Of a stretch of DNA of 62,854 nt, positions 34,566 through 43,440 are shown piece after piece (the first letter of the stretch is position 1; each line of letters starts with the position of its first letter). The notes under the pieces were generated by a model. It saw only the letters and a list, made by a program, of their open reading frames with translations. It was not told the DNA's origin and did not search any database. The translations under genes and the position numbers were made by a program. The DNA is from Mycobacterium sp. E1214. GTDB lineage: Bacteria; Actinomycetota; Actinomycetes; Mycobacteriales; Mycobacteriaceae. Location: NCBI RefSeq assembly GCF_001666755.1, contig NZ_LZJC01000067.1, forward strand, positions 1 through 62,854, written 5' to 3'.

Positions 34566-36563
34566 TTGGAAATCGTGCTCGGGGTGTCGATGGCACCGGC
34601 ATCGGTCCAAATGGTGGTCCTGGAAGGCGAAAACGCCGACGGCGCCACGGTCGACGAGGACGTCATCGACGTCACCGCCGCCGACGATGCGCCCACCATC
34701 AGTGCGCCCGACCGGGTGATCTCGGCCATCCTCGGCACGCGCGAAGGCGCGACCGACGCCGGCCTTGAGCTGTCGTCGATCGGCGTGACGTGGACCGACC
34801 CGCTGGAAGCTGCGGTGCTGCGCGACGCGCTGGCCGCGCACCGCATCGAGAACGTAATGCTGGTCTCGGCGTTCCTTGCCGCCGCGGCTTTGGCTCAAAA
34901 CGTCGGTGGCGCAATGGGTTACGAGCGCACCGCGGTGCTGTTCGTCGAACCCGACACCGCGACGCTGGCCGTGGTGGAGACGTCGGACGGCTCGATCCCC
35001 GACGTCTACCGGCAGCAGATCTACGCCGACTCCTACGACGAGGCGGCCACCCAGCTCGGTGGGATGGTGGCCGGGCTGGAGAGGCTGGAGTGGATCCCCG
35101 ACGGCGTGGTCCTGGTCGGCTCCGGAGTCGACATCGCGCCGCTCAAGCCGGCGCTGGAATCGACCACCTTCCTGCAGGTCAGCGTTCCCGGAGAACCGGA
35201 GACCGCTTTGGCCCGCGGCGCCGCGCTCGCCTCGGCGAACGCGCCGCTGTTCGCCTCTTCCACTGCCGCCCTGGCCTATGCCCAAGATCCCGGGACCGGA
35301 GCGGTGGACCAGTATTCGCTGCCTGAGTACCTCTATCTGCCGGTCGGCCAAGCGCCGGGGGACGACGAGCTCGCCTACAGCGCCGTCCCGGACGAGGACG
35401 CCGACTCGCCGACCGTCGTCATCGAGAAGCTGTTCGCGCCCGAGGAGAGCCAACCGCGGCGCAGGCCGGTACTGCTGGTCGGCAGTGGGTTGGCGGTGGT
35501 CGGCATCAGCGCCGTGTTGGCCCTCGAGATCGCGCTGGCCATCGGCATCCGCACGACCGGAACCGTCGCGTTGCAGCCGACTCCGAATCAGCACCTCATC
35601 GTGCCCACCGAGCAGGCGCCGGCGCCCGCAGCACCCGTGCAGGCTTCCGCGCCGAGGCCGAATATCGGCGCGCCCGTCCCGATGGGGGCGCCCCGGCTGT
35701 TGGGTCCGGCGGCCGCCGCGCCGCTGCCCGCGCCGTTGCCGGCCGCGGCCATTCCCGCTCCGGCCGCGATCCCCGCCCCGGCGGCTCCCATTCCGGTTCC
35801 GGTGCCGGTGGTGATCCCGCCGCTGATGCCCGCTATTCCTGCGCCGCAGGTGCGCGTCCCGTTCCTCAACCCGCCGGCCATTCAGGCGCCGCAACCGGTG
35901 CTGCCGCAACCGCCCAACCACTTCCCGCAGCCTGAGCCGCCTCAGCTCGGCGGCTCGGGTCAGCAGTGGCCGCCCAGGCCCAACGGCCCTGGCGGTCCCG
36001 GCGAGGGGCACAACCCGCCTCCCGGGGAAGGCGGCCCGGGTGGTCACGGTTCGGTTCCCGGTGAGGGTGGACCGGGTGGTCATGGTTCGGTTCCCGGTGA
36101 GGGCGGACCGGGTGGTCATGGTTCGGTTCCCGGCGACGGTGGACCGGGTGGTCATGGTTCGGTTCCCGGTGAGGGTGGCCCGGGTGGTCACGGTTCGGTT
36201 CCCGGCAACGGCGGTCCCGGCGGTGGTCACACGCCGACGCCCGGCAGCGGTGGTCCCGGTGGCCACGGCTCGCCGCCCGGTGATGGTGGCCCTGGTGGCC
36301 ATGCGCCCGCGCCCGGCGGGGGTGGTCCCGGCGGTTTCGGCGGCGGGCACGCGCCGGCGCCCGGTGGCGGAGGTCCCGGCGGTTTCGGAGGTGGCCATGC
36401 GCCCGCGCCCGGCGGGGGTGGCCCCGGCGGCTTCGGTGGCGGTCACGGCGGCTTCGGCGGTGGTGGCGGAGGCTTTGGTGGCGGTCACGGCGGCTTCGGC
36501 GGTGGCGGTGGCGGCGGGTTCGGTGGCGGTCACGGCGGCGGTGGCGGTGGCGGACACCGCTAG
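34566..36563 (+). CDS. DUF7159-type Hsp70-like membrane protein with Pro- and Gly-rich tail, copy B (665 aa)
   Basis: The N-terminal Hsp70/actin-like domain (MEIVLGVSMAPASVQMVVLE to about residue 290) is followed by a transmembrane helix near 305-325, a Pro/Ala-rich stretch, and a long Gly-rich tail with tandem GEGGPGGHGSVP repeats, ending in GFGGGHGG runs. The TTG at 34566 is chosen because GGAGG precedes it and it aligns with the paralogue starts MDIVLGVS, MEVVLGVS and MDTVLGVS. First of four tandem copies. The tail is probably outside the membrane and may interact with the cell wall. Confidence 0.82.
   Translation: MEIVLGVSMAPASVQMVVLEGENADGATVDEDVIDVTAADDAPTISAPDRVISAILGTREGATDAGLELSSIGVTWTDPLEAAVLRDALAAHRIENVMLVSAFLAAAALAQNVGGAMGYERTAVLFVEPDTATLAVVETSDGSIPDVYRQQIYADSYDEAATQLGGMVAGLERLEWIPDGVVLVGSGVDIAPLKPALESTTFLQVSVPGEPETALARGAALASANAPLFASSTAALAYAQDPGTGAVDQYSLPEYLYLPVGQAPGDDELAYSAVPDEDADSPTVVIEKLFAPEESQPRRRPVLLVGSGLAVVGISAVLALEIALAIGIRTTGTVALQPTPNQHLIVPTEQAPAPAAPVQASAPRPNIGAPVPMGAPRLLGPAAAAPLPAPLPAAAIPAPAAIPAPAAPIPVPVPVVIPPLMPAIPAPQVRVPFLNPPAIQAPQPVLPQPPNHFPQPEPPQLGGSGQQWPPRPNGPGGPGEGHNPPPGEGGPGGHGSVPGEGGPGGHGSVPGEGGPGGHGSVPGDGGPGGHGSVPGEGGPGGHGSVPGNGGPGGGHTPTPGSGGPGGHGSPPGDGGPGGHAPAPGGGGPGGFGGGHAPAPGGGGPGGFGGGHAPAPGGGGPGGFGGGHGGFGGGGGGFGGGHGGFGGGGGGGFGGGHGGGGGGGHR
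36024..36203 (+). repeat. 36-bp coding minisatellite, five copies
   Basis: Five consecutive 36-bp units encode the 12-residue repeat GEGGPGGHGSVP with silent and conservative changes. A degenerate continuation follows to about 36330. Units 36060-36095 and 36096-36131 are nearly identical. It is a likely length-variable (VNTR) locus. Confidence 0.88.
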
Positions 36564-36779
36564 CTGACCGCCATCCAGCGCTCAGCAAGCACTCAGGGCG
36601 CGCGAGTAGATTGGCGGCCCGGGTGTGCCGAGGTACGCGGAGGCGGGAGTTACTCAGCCCAGCGGTGCGCGCCTGTTGGCCGTGCGCGGCTTCAGTGGAA
36701 GTCGGTGGTGACCGCCGGGAGGGGAGTGCCCGGGTCACCGTCGGGTGATTGCAGCAAATACCGGGGGGTGAGTGCAGCA

Positions 36780-38219
36780 ATGGGGGGCATCGTGCTTGGC
36801 GTCTCGATGGCGCCGACGAAGGTGCGGATGGTCCTGGTCGAGGGTGAAAACGCGGATGGCGTCACCGTCGACCAGGACAACTTCGACGTCGACGGGGACG
36901 CCACTCGCGCCGGCGCGCCCGCCAACGTCGTCTCGGCCATCATGGGCACCCGAGAAGGCGCCGCCGAGGGCGGCTACCAGCTGCTGTCCACGGGCGTGAC
37001 CTGGACCGACCACGTCGAGGCGGCAATTCTGCGCGACGCCCTGGTCGCCCACAAGATCGAGAACGTCATGCTGGTCTCGGCCTTCATGGCCGCGGCCGCA
37101 CTCGCCCAGGCCATCGGCGACGCCGTCGACCAAGCCCGCACCGCGCTGCTGTTCGTCGAGCCGTACACCGCCACGTTGGCCATCGTCGACAGCGCCGACG
37201 GCTCGGTGTCGCAGGTACTCCGCAAACCCCTCGCCGACGACGAAGGCCAGGCCGTCGCCGACCTCGCCGATCTGGCCTCGGGCGCGGAATCGCTTGACGC
37301 GGGCCCGCAGGGCATGGTCCTCGTCGGCTCGGGCGTCGACATCCCGCTCATCAAACCGGTGGTGGAGTCCGCCACCTCGTTGCAGCTGTGGGTGCCCGAC
37401 GAGCCCGAGATGGCGCTGGCTCGGGGCGCGGCGTTGGCGTCCGCGCACGCGCCGCTGTTCGCGTCGTCCACAGCCGCGCTGGCCTACGCGCAAGACCCGG
37501 GAACGGGCGAGTTCGCCCCGTGGGCCTTCGCAGCCACTCCCGTTGACACGGGTAACGCGCGGCCGAACGTCGCCTACAGCGCCGTCCCGGATGAGGACGC
37601 CGACGCCCAGACCGTCATCGGGCTGGACCCGGACGCGCAGCGCCGCAGATCCATCCTGTTGGTGAGCAGCACGCTGGCCGTCGTCTTCATCGCCGCCGTG
37701 GTGGCGCTGGAGATCGCGCTGGCGATCAGCATCCGGCCCACGGTCGCGCTGCGTCCCAGCCCAAACGAGAACATCGTCGCGCCGGCCGTGCCCGAACCGG
37801 CGCCGCCCGCGCCGGCACGGCCGCAGCTGTCGGCGCCGAGGCCGCTGGCCGCGCCGCACCCGTTGAACCCGCCTGTCGTCGCCCCGGTGCCCGCGGCGCC
37901 GCCGGTTCCCGTCCCGGTGCCCCTGGTGCCCCCGCCGGTGTTCGTACCGGCACCACACGTGCCGCTCGTGCGGCCCCCGGTGCCCGGCTTCGGGGGCGGT
38001 CACGGCCCGCTCGGTGGGCGCGGTCCGTTCGGCGGGTTCGGGGGCGGCCACGGCCCCCTCGGCGGGCGGGGCCCGTTCGGGCGGCCCTTCGGCGGGGGTC
38101 ACGGCCCGTTCGGCGGCGGCCACGGCCCGTTCGGCGGCTTCGGGGGAGGCCATGGCCCATTCGGTGGCGGCCACGGGTTCGGTGGTTTCGGCGGCGGCCA
38201 CGGCTTCGGCCACCGATAG
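36780..38219 (+). CDS. DUF7159-type Hsp70-like membrane protein, copy C (479 aa)
   Basis: Same architecture as copy B: N-domain beginning MGGIVLGVSMAPTKVRMVLV, ENVMLVSAFMAAAALAQ, a transmembrane helix near residues 297-320, a Pro-rich linker, and a Gly-rich tail of GGGHGPFGG-type repeats. The ATG at 36780 is preferred over the frame opening at 36705 by alignment with its paralogues and the G-rich sequence upstream. 216 bp separate it from copy B. Confidence 0.82.
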   Translation: MGGIVLGVSMAPTKVRMVLVEGENADGVTVDQDNFDVDGDATRAGAPANVVSAIMGTREGAAEGGYQLLSTGVTWTDHVEAAILRDALVAHKIENVMLVSAFMAAAALAQAIGDAVDQARTALLFVEPYTATLAIVDSADGSVSQVLRKPLADDEGQAVADLADLASGAESLDAGPQGMVLVGSGVDIPLIKPVVESATSLQLWVPDEPEMALARGAALASAHAPLFASSTAALAYAQDPGTGEFAPWAFAATPVDTGNARPNVAYSAVPDEDADAQTVIGLDPDAQRRRSILLVSSTLAVVFIAAVVALEIALAISIRPTVALRPSPNENIVAPAVPEPAPPAPARPQLSAPRPLAAPHPLNPPVVAPVPAAPPVPVPVPLVPPPVFVPAPHVPLVRPPVPGFGGGHGPLGGRGPFGGFGGGHGPLGGRGPFGRPFGGGHGPFGGGHGPFGGFGGGHGPFGGGHGFGGFGGGHGFGHR

Positions 38220-38252
38220 TCACTTCAGCGAGATTGACTTAGGGGAAATGCG

Positions 38253-39383
38253 GTGGAAGTCGTACTTGGCGTGTCGGTAGCGCCCGAGAGCGTTCGCCTG
38301 GTGCTCGTCGAGGGTGTCGGCGCCGGCGGGGTGAGCGTCGATCACCGCGCCTTCGAGGTCGGCGGCGACTCCTCGGCCCGCGCCGCGGCGGAACAGGTCG
38401 TCGCGGCTATCGAGGGGACGCGGGACAGCGCGGCCCAGGGGGGATATCGCCTCGCCTCGAGCGGCGTGACTTGCACCGACCCGGCCCGCGCGGCAGCCCT
38501 ACGAGACGCGCTGTCGGCCCGAAGCGTGGGCAACGTCGTGCTGGTCTCGGCCGTCACGGCCGCCGCCGCGCTGGCCCAGGCGGTCGGCAGCGCCACCAAC
38601 TGGGCGCGGACCGCGCTGCTGCTCGTCGAGCCGGGCACCGCGACGCTGGCCCTCGTCGACACCCGCAACGGTTCGGTCACCGGCGCCCGCCGCTACCCGC
38701 TGCCCGACGGAGACGACGCCGCCCTGGCCCGGCTGGCGACGGTGGTCTCGGGCGCCGAATCGCTGGACGTCCGACCGGACGGTGTCTTGCTGGTCGGTTG
38801 CGACGTGGACATCCCGACGATCAAGCCGACGCTGGACGCGGCGACGTCACTGTCGGTGATGACGCCCGAAGAGCCGGACATGGCACTGGCGCGTGGCGCG
38901 TCGCTGGCCGCGGCGAACGCCCGGCTGGGCGCGCCCCGCACACTCGCCATGCCGTCCGCCCGGTTCGACCCCACCGCCGCGCCGCAGCGCGCCTACAGCA
39001 CCGCCGACGCGGACGCACCGACGGGCTCCAACGTCGAAGCGGACGCGCCGCAGGCTGCCGATGCCCGCGGGCCGCGCGGCCGCCGAACGGTGCTGGCCGT
39101 CGCGGCGGTGACGCTCGTCTTCGTCGTCGGCGTGGTGGCGCTGGCGCTGGCCTTGACGGTCGGCGTGCACCCGCACTCCGACCCACGCCCCGACACCGGC
39201 AGAACGGTCGTCGCGCCGGCGCCGCCGCCGCAGAACCCTGCCCCGCCCGCGTCCCCGTCGGCGGCCGCGCCGCCACCGCAAGCACCCCCGGCGTCCCCGC
39301 AGCCGACGCCACACGAGGGGGAGCACCAACGGTTCGACGACTGGCTGCACCGGCACCTGGGGCAGTCACCGTCGGGCCCGTAA
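38253..39383 (+). CDS. DUF7159-type Hsp70-like membrane protein, copy D, short tail (376 aa)
   Basis: N-domain MEVVLGVSVAPESVRLVLVE with all family blocks, then a transmembrane helix (about 275-300, TVLAVAAVTLVFVVGVVALA). Only a ~70-residue Pro/Ala tail follows, ending in a charged basic patch (HEGEHQRFDDWLHRHLG). It lacks the Gly-rich region of copies B, C and E. The GTG start at 38253 lies 33 bp after copy C, so the two are likely cotranscribed. Confidence 0.8.
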   Translation: MEVVLGVSVAPESVRLVLVEGVGAGGVSVDHRAFEVGGDSSARAAAEQVVAAIEGTRDSAAQGGYRLASSGVTCTDPARAAALRDALSARSVGNVVLVSAVTAAAALAQAVGSATNWARTALLLVEPGTATLALVDTRNGSVTGARRYPLPDGDDAALARLATVVSGAESLDVRPDGVLLVGCDVDIPTIKPTLDAATSLSVMTPEEPDMALARGASLAAANARLGAPRTLAMPSARFDPTAAPQRAYSTADADAPTGSNVEADAPQAADARGPRGRRTVLAVAAVTLVFVVGVVALALALTVGVHPHSDPRPDTGRTVVAPAPPPQNPAPPASPSAAAPPPQAPPASPQPTPHEGEHQRFDDWLHRHLGQSPSGP

Positions 39384-39526
39384 CGGCGCCCGCCCGCTGC
39401 GCCCGGGGCGCGTAAACTTGGGCAACTAGGGGAATACGGGTGGGGATTCAGCGTCGCGGCACGCTGTCGCTCAATGCAGCGGCGACGCCCCCATAGTCAC
39501 TGCTGGCAAACGACCATGGAGGAGCT

Positions 39527-41059
39527 ATGGACACCGTTCTCGGCGTGTCAATGGCGCCGACGGCAGTCCGTATGGTGCTGGTCGAAGGCGAAAATGGCGA
39601 TGGCGCCACCGTTGACGAAGACAACTTCCACGTCGCGTCCGATGACGACGCGGCAACGATAAGCGCGGCTGACCAGGTCGTGTCGGCCATCCTGGGCACC
39701 CGCCAGGGAGCCGCCGAGGGCGGCTACCAGCTGGCGTCCACGGGTGTGACTTTCACCGACCCCGTCGAGGCCGCCGCACTGCGCGATGCCCTGGCCGCGC
39801 ACAAGGTCGAGAATGTGATGCTGGTCTCGGCCTTCCTGGCCGCGGCGGCGTTGGCCCAGGCCGTCGGCAATCAGACGAACTACGCGCAGACGGCGCTGCT
39901 CTACATCGAGCCCGAGACGGCGACCCTGGCGGTCGTCGACAGCGCGGACGGCTCCATCGCCGAGGTGCGCCGCGAGCCGCTGCCCGCCGACGACGAGGCG
40001 GCGGTGGCCCAGCTCGCCAGCATGGTGTCCGGCGCGGAGAACCTGGAGACCCGCCCCGACGGCGTGTTCGTGGTCGGGTCGGGCATCGACCTGCCGCTGA
40101 TCAAGCCGGCGCTGGAGGCCGCCACCTCGCTGCCGCTGATGGCGCCCGAGGAACCCGAAACGGCCCTGGCCCGGGGAGCGGCGCTGGCGTCGGCGAACGC
40201 CCCGCTGTTCTCCTCGTCCACCGCCGCGCTGGCCTACGCGCAAGACCCGGGTACCGGCGCCATCAATCCGTTCGCCGTGGCGCCCGGCTATTTCGACACG
40301 CCGGGCGACGCCGGCGAGGAAGCCCTGGCCTACAGCGCCGTCCCGGACGACGTGGACGACGACCTGTTCGCTGCCTCACCCACCGCGGCGACCGAGCTGG
40401 TCGGCACGGACTACCCGGAACGCAACTCGTTCCGGCTGGTGGGCAGCGTGGTTGCGGGCATCTTCGTCATCGGCGTGGTCGCCCTGGTGGTGTCGTTGGC
40501 CATCGCCATCCGGCCGACGGCCAACGTGCGGCCAAGCCCCAACCAGAACGTCGTCGTCGCGCCCACCCGGCCCGCACCGGCGGCCCCCGCGCCCGCCCCG
40601 GAAGCCCCGGCGCCCGCACCGGCGGCTCCCGCGCCCGCTCCCGAGGCGGCCCCGGCTCCGGCGCCCGAGGCTCCGGCTCCCGCGCCCGCTCCCGCACCGG
40701 AAGCGCCGGCACCCGTTCCGGTGCCCGAGGCGCCGGCTCCCGCGCCAATCCCCGTTCCGGCGGCGCCGGTCCCCGCGCCGGTGGCGCCGGCGCCCGCACC
40801 GCCCCCGGTGGCGCCCGTGCCCGTGCCGATTCCGCTGCCGATCCCCGGCATCGGCGGAATCCCGGGCATCGGTGGCCCCGGCTTCGGTCCGCCCGGCGGT
40901 GGATACGGCCCCGGGCCGCATGGCGGCGGCGGATACGGGCCGCCCGGCGGTGGTGGCTTTGGACCGGAGCCGCATGGCGGCGGCGGTTTCCCCGGCTTCC
41001 CGGGTGGCGGGGGTCACGGCGGCTTCGGCGGCGGTCACGGCGGGTTCGGGCGGCGTTAG
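39527..41059 (+). CDS. DUF7159-type Hsp70-like membrane protein, copy E (510 aa)
   Basis: N-domain MDTVLGVSMAPTAVRMVLVE, a transmembrane helix near residues 303-326, a long Ala-Pro alternating stalk (APAPAPEAPAPAP type), and a Gly-rich end (GGGGFGPEPHGGG, GGHGGFG). The ATG at 39527 has GGAGGAG directly upstream. The N-domain is closest to copy C, from memory of shared blocks such as SAEN/SGAENLETRPDG. Last copy of the tandem cluster, 88 bp before udgA. Confidence 0.83.
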   Translation: MDTVLGVSMAPTAVRMVLVEGENGDGATVDEDNFHVASDDDAATISAADQVVSAILGTRQGAAEGGYQLASTGVTFTDPVEAAALRDALAAHKVENVMLVSAFLAAAALAQAVGNQTNYAQTALLYIEPETATLAVVDSADGSIAEVRREPLPADDEAAVAQLASMVSGAENLETRPDGVFVVGSGIDLPLIKPALEAATSLPLMAPEEPETALARGAALASANAPLFSSSTAALAYAQDPGTGAINPFAVAPGYFDTPGDAGEEALAYSAVPDDVDDDLFAASPTAATELVGTDYPERNSFRLVGSVVAGIFVIGVVALVVSLAIAIRPTANVRPSPNQNVVVAPTRPAPAAPAPAPEAPAPAPAAPAPAPEAAPAPAPEAPAPAPAPAPEAPAPVPVPEAPAPAPIPVPAAPVPAPVAPAPAPPPVAPVPVPIPLPIPGIGGIPGIGGPGFGPPGGGYGPGPHGGGGYGPPGGGGFGPEPHGGGGFPGFPGGGGHGGFGGGHGGFGRR

Positions 41060-41147
41060 CCTGCCGCGAGCCATCTGTCATCTGTAGTTCGCCTCCCGCT
41101 CAACCGCGCGAAGCGGTCAGCTCACGCCGGAGACCTAAATTGGTGCT

Positions 41148-42476
41148 ATGCGTTGCACCGTCTTTGGCACCGGTTATCTGGGCGCCACGCACGCCGTCGG
41201 GATGGCGGAGCTGGGTCACGAGGTCATCGGGGTCGACATCGATCCCGGCAAGGTCGCCAAGCTCGCCGGGGGTGACATCCCCTTTTACGAGCCCGGGCTG
41301 CGCAAGCTGCTGACCGAGAACCTCGCGGCGGGTCGGTTGCGTTTCACCACCGACTACGAGGTGGCGGCCGACTTCGCCGACGTGCACTTCCTGGGTGTCG
41401 GGACGCCGCAGAAGAAGGGTGAGTACGGCGCCGACCTGAGCCACGTGTACGCCGTGGTCGACGCGCTGGTGCCGCGGCTGAGCAGGCCGGCGGTGCTGGT
41501 AGGCAAGTCGACCGTGCCGGTGGGCACGGCGGCCGAGCTGCAGCACCGGGCGGCCGCACTGGCCCCGCGCGGGGTCGATGTCGAGATCGCCTGGAACCCG
41601 GAGTTTCTGCGCGAGGGCTACGCCGTGCACGACACGCTGCATCCCGACCGCATTGTGCTTGGCGTGCAACAGGCTTCGCTGCGGGCCGAGGCCGCGGTGC
41701 GGGAGCTCTACGCGCAGCTGCTCGCCGACGGGGTGCCTTTCCTGGTGACCGACCTGCAGACCGCCGAGCTGGTCAAGGTCTCCGCCAACGCATTTCTGGC
41801 GACTAAAATCTCGTTCATCAACGCCATCTCCGAGGTGTGCGAAGCCGCCGGCGCCGACGTCGGCCTGCTGGCCGATGCGCTCGGCTATGACCCGCGCATC
41901 GGACGCCAATTCCTCAACGCCGGTTTAGGATTCGGCGGCGGCTGCCTGCCGAAGGACATTCGCGCGTTCATGGCGCGCGCCGGCGAGCTCGGGGCCGACC
42001 AGGCGCTGACCTTCCTGCGCGAGGTGGACAGCATCAACATGCGCCGGCGCAGCCGGATGGTCGAGCTCGCTACGACGGCGTGCGGCGGTTCGTTGCTGGG
42101 CGCCAACATCGCCGTGCTCGGCGCGGCGTTCAAGCCCGAATCCGACGACGTCCGCGACTCACCCGCCCTCAACGTGGCCGGCCAGCTGCAGCTCAACGGC
42201 GCTGCGGTCAACGTCTACGACCCGAAGGCGCTGGACAACGCGCAACGGGTGTTCCCGACCCTGAATTACGCGGCGTCGGTCGAGGAGGCCTGCGACCGCG
42301 CGGACGCGGTCCTGGTCCTGACCGAGTGGCGGCAATTCGTCGACCTCGACCCCGACGTCTTGGCGGACCGGGTGCGGGCCCGCACCGTCGTCGACGGGCG
42401 CAACTGCCTGGACGCCGCCCGGTGGACGCAGGCGGGCTGGCGGGTGTTCCGCCTCGGCGCACCGCGCCCGGAGTAG
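41148..42476 (+). CDS. udgA: UDP-glucose 6-dehydrogenase
   Basis: Oxidises UDP-glucose to UDP-glucuronate with two NAD+. The N-terminal Rossmann motif GTGYLG is at residues 7-12, the central EIAWNPEFLREG segment is conserved, and the catalytic cysteine lies in FGGGCLPKD near residues 262-270. The C-terminal UDP-binding domain has LGAAFKPESDDVRDSPA. Length (442 aa) is typical. The position after dcd is as in M. tuberculosis (Rv0322), apart from the expansion of paralogues between them. Confidence 0.94.
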   Translation: MRCTVFGTGYLGATHAVGMAELGHEVIGVDIDPGKVAKLAGGDIPFYEPGLRKLLTENLAAGRLRFTTDYEVAADFADVHFLGVGTPQKKGEYGADLSHVYAVVDALVPRLSRPAVLVGKSTVPVGTAAELQHRAAALAPRGVDVEIAWNPEFLREGYAVHDTLHPDRIVLGVQQASLRAEAAVRELYAQLLADGVPFLVTDLQTAELVKVSANAFLATKISFINAISEVCEAAGADVGLLADALGYDPRIGRQFLNAGLGFGGGCLPKDIRAFMARAGELGADQALTFLREVDSINMRRRSRMVELATTACGGSLLGANIAVLGAAFKPESDDVRDSPALNVAGQLQLNGAAVNVYDPKALDNAQRVFPTLNYAASVEEACDRADAVLVLTEWRQFVDLDPDVLADRVRARTVVDGRNCLDAARWTQAGWRVFRLGAPRPE

Positions 42477-42686
42477 GCGCTTTCCGGCCCACCGCGCCCG
42501 GGCGGTCGTTCCGGCGCGTGTCCGGATCCGATCGACATCTGCCTCGTCTGATCCTGGTCGCCACGGGCGTCAGCGCGCAGGATCGCGGGGTGACTTCATC
42601 AACGGCACGTTGGACACGCGCGCCCGCCGAGGGTTGTGACACCCGCCAACCGGCGAGACGCCCATCGCCGCGGCGATCGGCCTGGC

Positions 42687-43415
42687 ATGACTGACCGGGT
42701 GGTCCTGATCGTCGGCGGCGCCGGTGGAATCGGTTGCGCCACAGCCGAAGTCATGGCAGCGCGTGGTGCCCGCATCGTCTTGGCGGACATCGACGGTGCG
42801 CGGCTCAGCTCGGTGGTGGCCTCGTTGGCTTCCGCCGGCGCCCTGGTCCGAGGGTACGAGGTCGACGTACGTCAGCGCCCCGAAGTGGCCGCGCTGATCG
42901 ACACGGTCGTCGAAGAATTCGGCCGCCTGGACGTCATGATCAACGCTGCCGGAGTGATGTACATGCGGCCCCTCACCGAGCTCAACACCGACGAGTGGGA
43001 TCACTCCATCGACCTGAATCTCAAGGGCACGCTGTGGAGCATCGCCGCGGCGCTGCCGGTGCTGCTGGCTCAACGGTCCGGTCACATCGTCACGCTGGGC
43101 TCGATCCACGGGCTGAAAGTGATGGCGGGGGGCGCCGTGCATTCGGCGTCCAAGTTCGCCGTGCGGGCGTTTAGCGAAGGCCTTCGCGCCGAACTCGCGC
43201 ACCACGGCGTGCGGGTGACCACGGTGATGCCGGGCGCGGTGGCCACCGGAATGGAAACCAAGACCACCGGAACCGAGCGAGAGCGGCTGCGAGACATCTA
43301 CGCCAACGCCATCCCGCCGGCCGCCGTCGCGAACGCCATCGCCTACGCGGTCGAACAGCCCGCGGCCGTGTCGGTGAACGAAGTGGTGATCCGACCGACG
43401 GTGCAACAGATCTGA
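42687..43415 (+). CDS. Short-chain dehydrogenase/reductase with Tyr-to-His change in the catalytic motif (242 aa)
   Basis: SDR fold: IVGGAGGIGCATAEVMAARG for cofactor binding, ADIDG after strand 2 (NAD preference), NAAG, and Ser in LGSIHG. The expected YxxxK reads HSASK (GGAVHSASKFAVRAF), so the proton-donating Tyr is replaced by His through a single TAT-to-CAT type change. The rest resembles the YdfG-like group. The ATG at 42687 is chosen by the fold; the open frame extends upstream to 42636. It is convergent with the acyl-CoA dehydrogenase-like gene. Confidence 0.82.
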   Translation: MTDRVVLIVGGAGGIGCATAEVMAARGARIVLADIDGARLSSVVASLASAGALVRGYEVDVRQRPEVAALIDTVVEEFGRLDVMINAAGVMYMRPLTELNTDEWDHSIDLNLKGTLWSIAAALPVLLAQRSGHIVTLGSIHGLKVMAGGAVHSASKFAVRAFSEGLRAELAHHGVRVTTVMPGAVATGMETKTTGTERERLRDIYANAIPPAAVANAIAYAVEQPAAVSVNEVVIRPTVQQI

Positions 43416-43440
43416 CGGTCAGCAGAGCTGCTCGGTCGAT

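Noticed and set aside
36024..36330. CRISPR array
   Set aside because: The 36-bp repeats are contiguous without spacers and keep a reading frame; they are a coding minisatellite.
34500..36557. Long open frame (685 codons) on the minus strand opposite copy B
   Set aside because: It mirrors the Gly/Pro-rich plus-strand gene. Its product is Arg/Thr/Gly low-complexity sequence without domains, an effect of codon bias.
36735..38213. Long minus-strand open frame opposite copy C
   Set aside because: Same codon-bias shadow; no plausible protein features and no Shine-Dalgarno.
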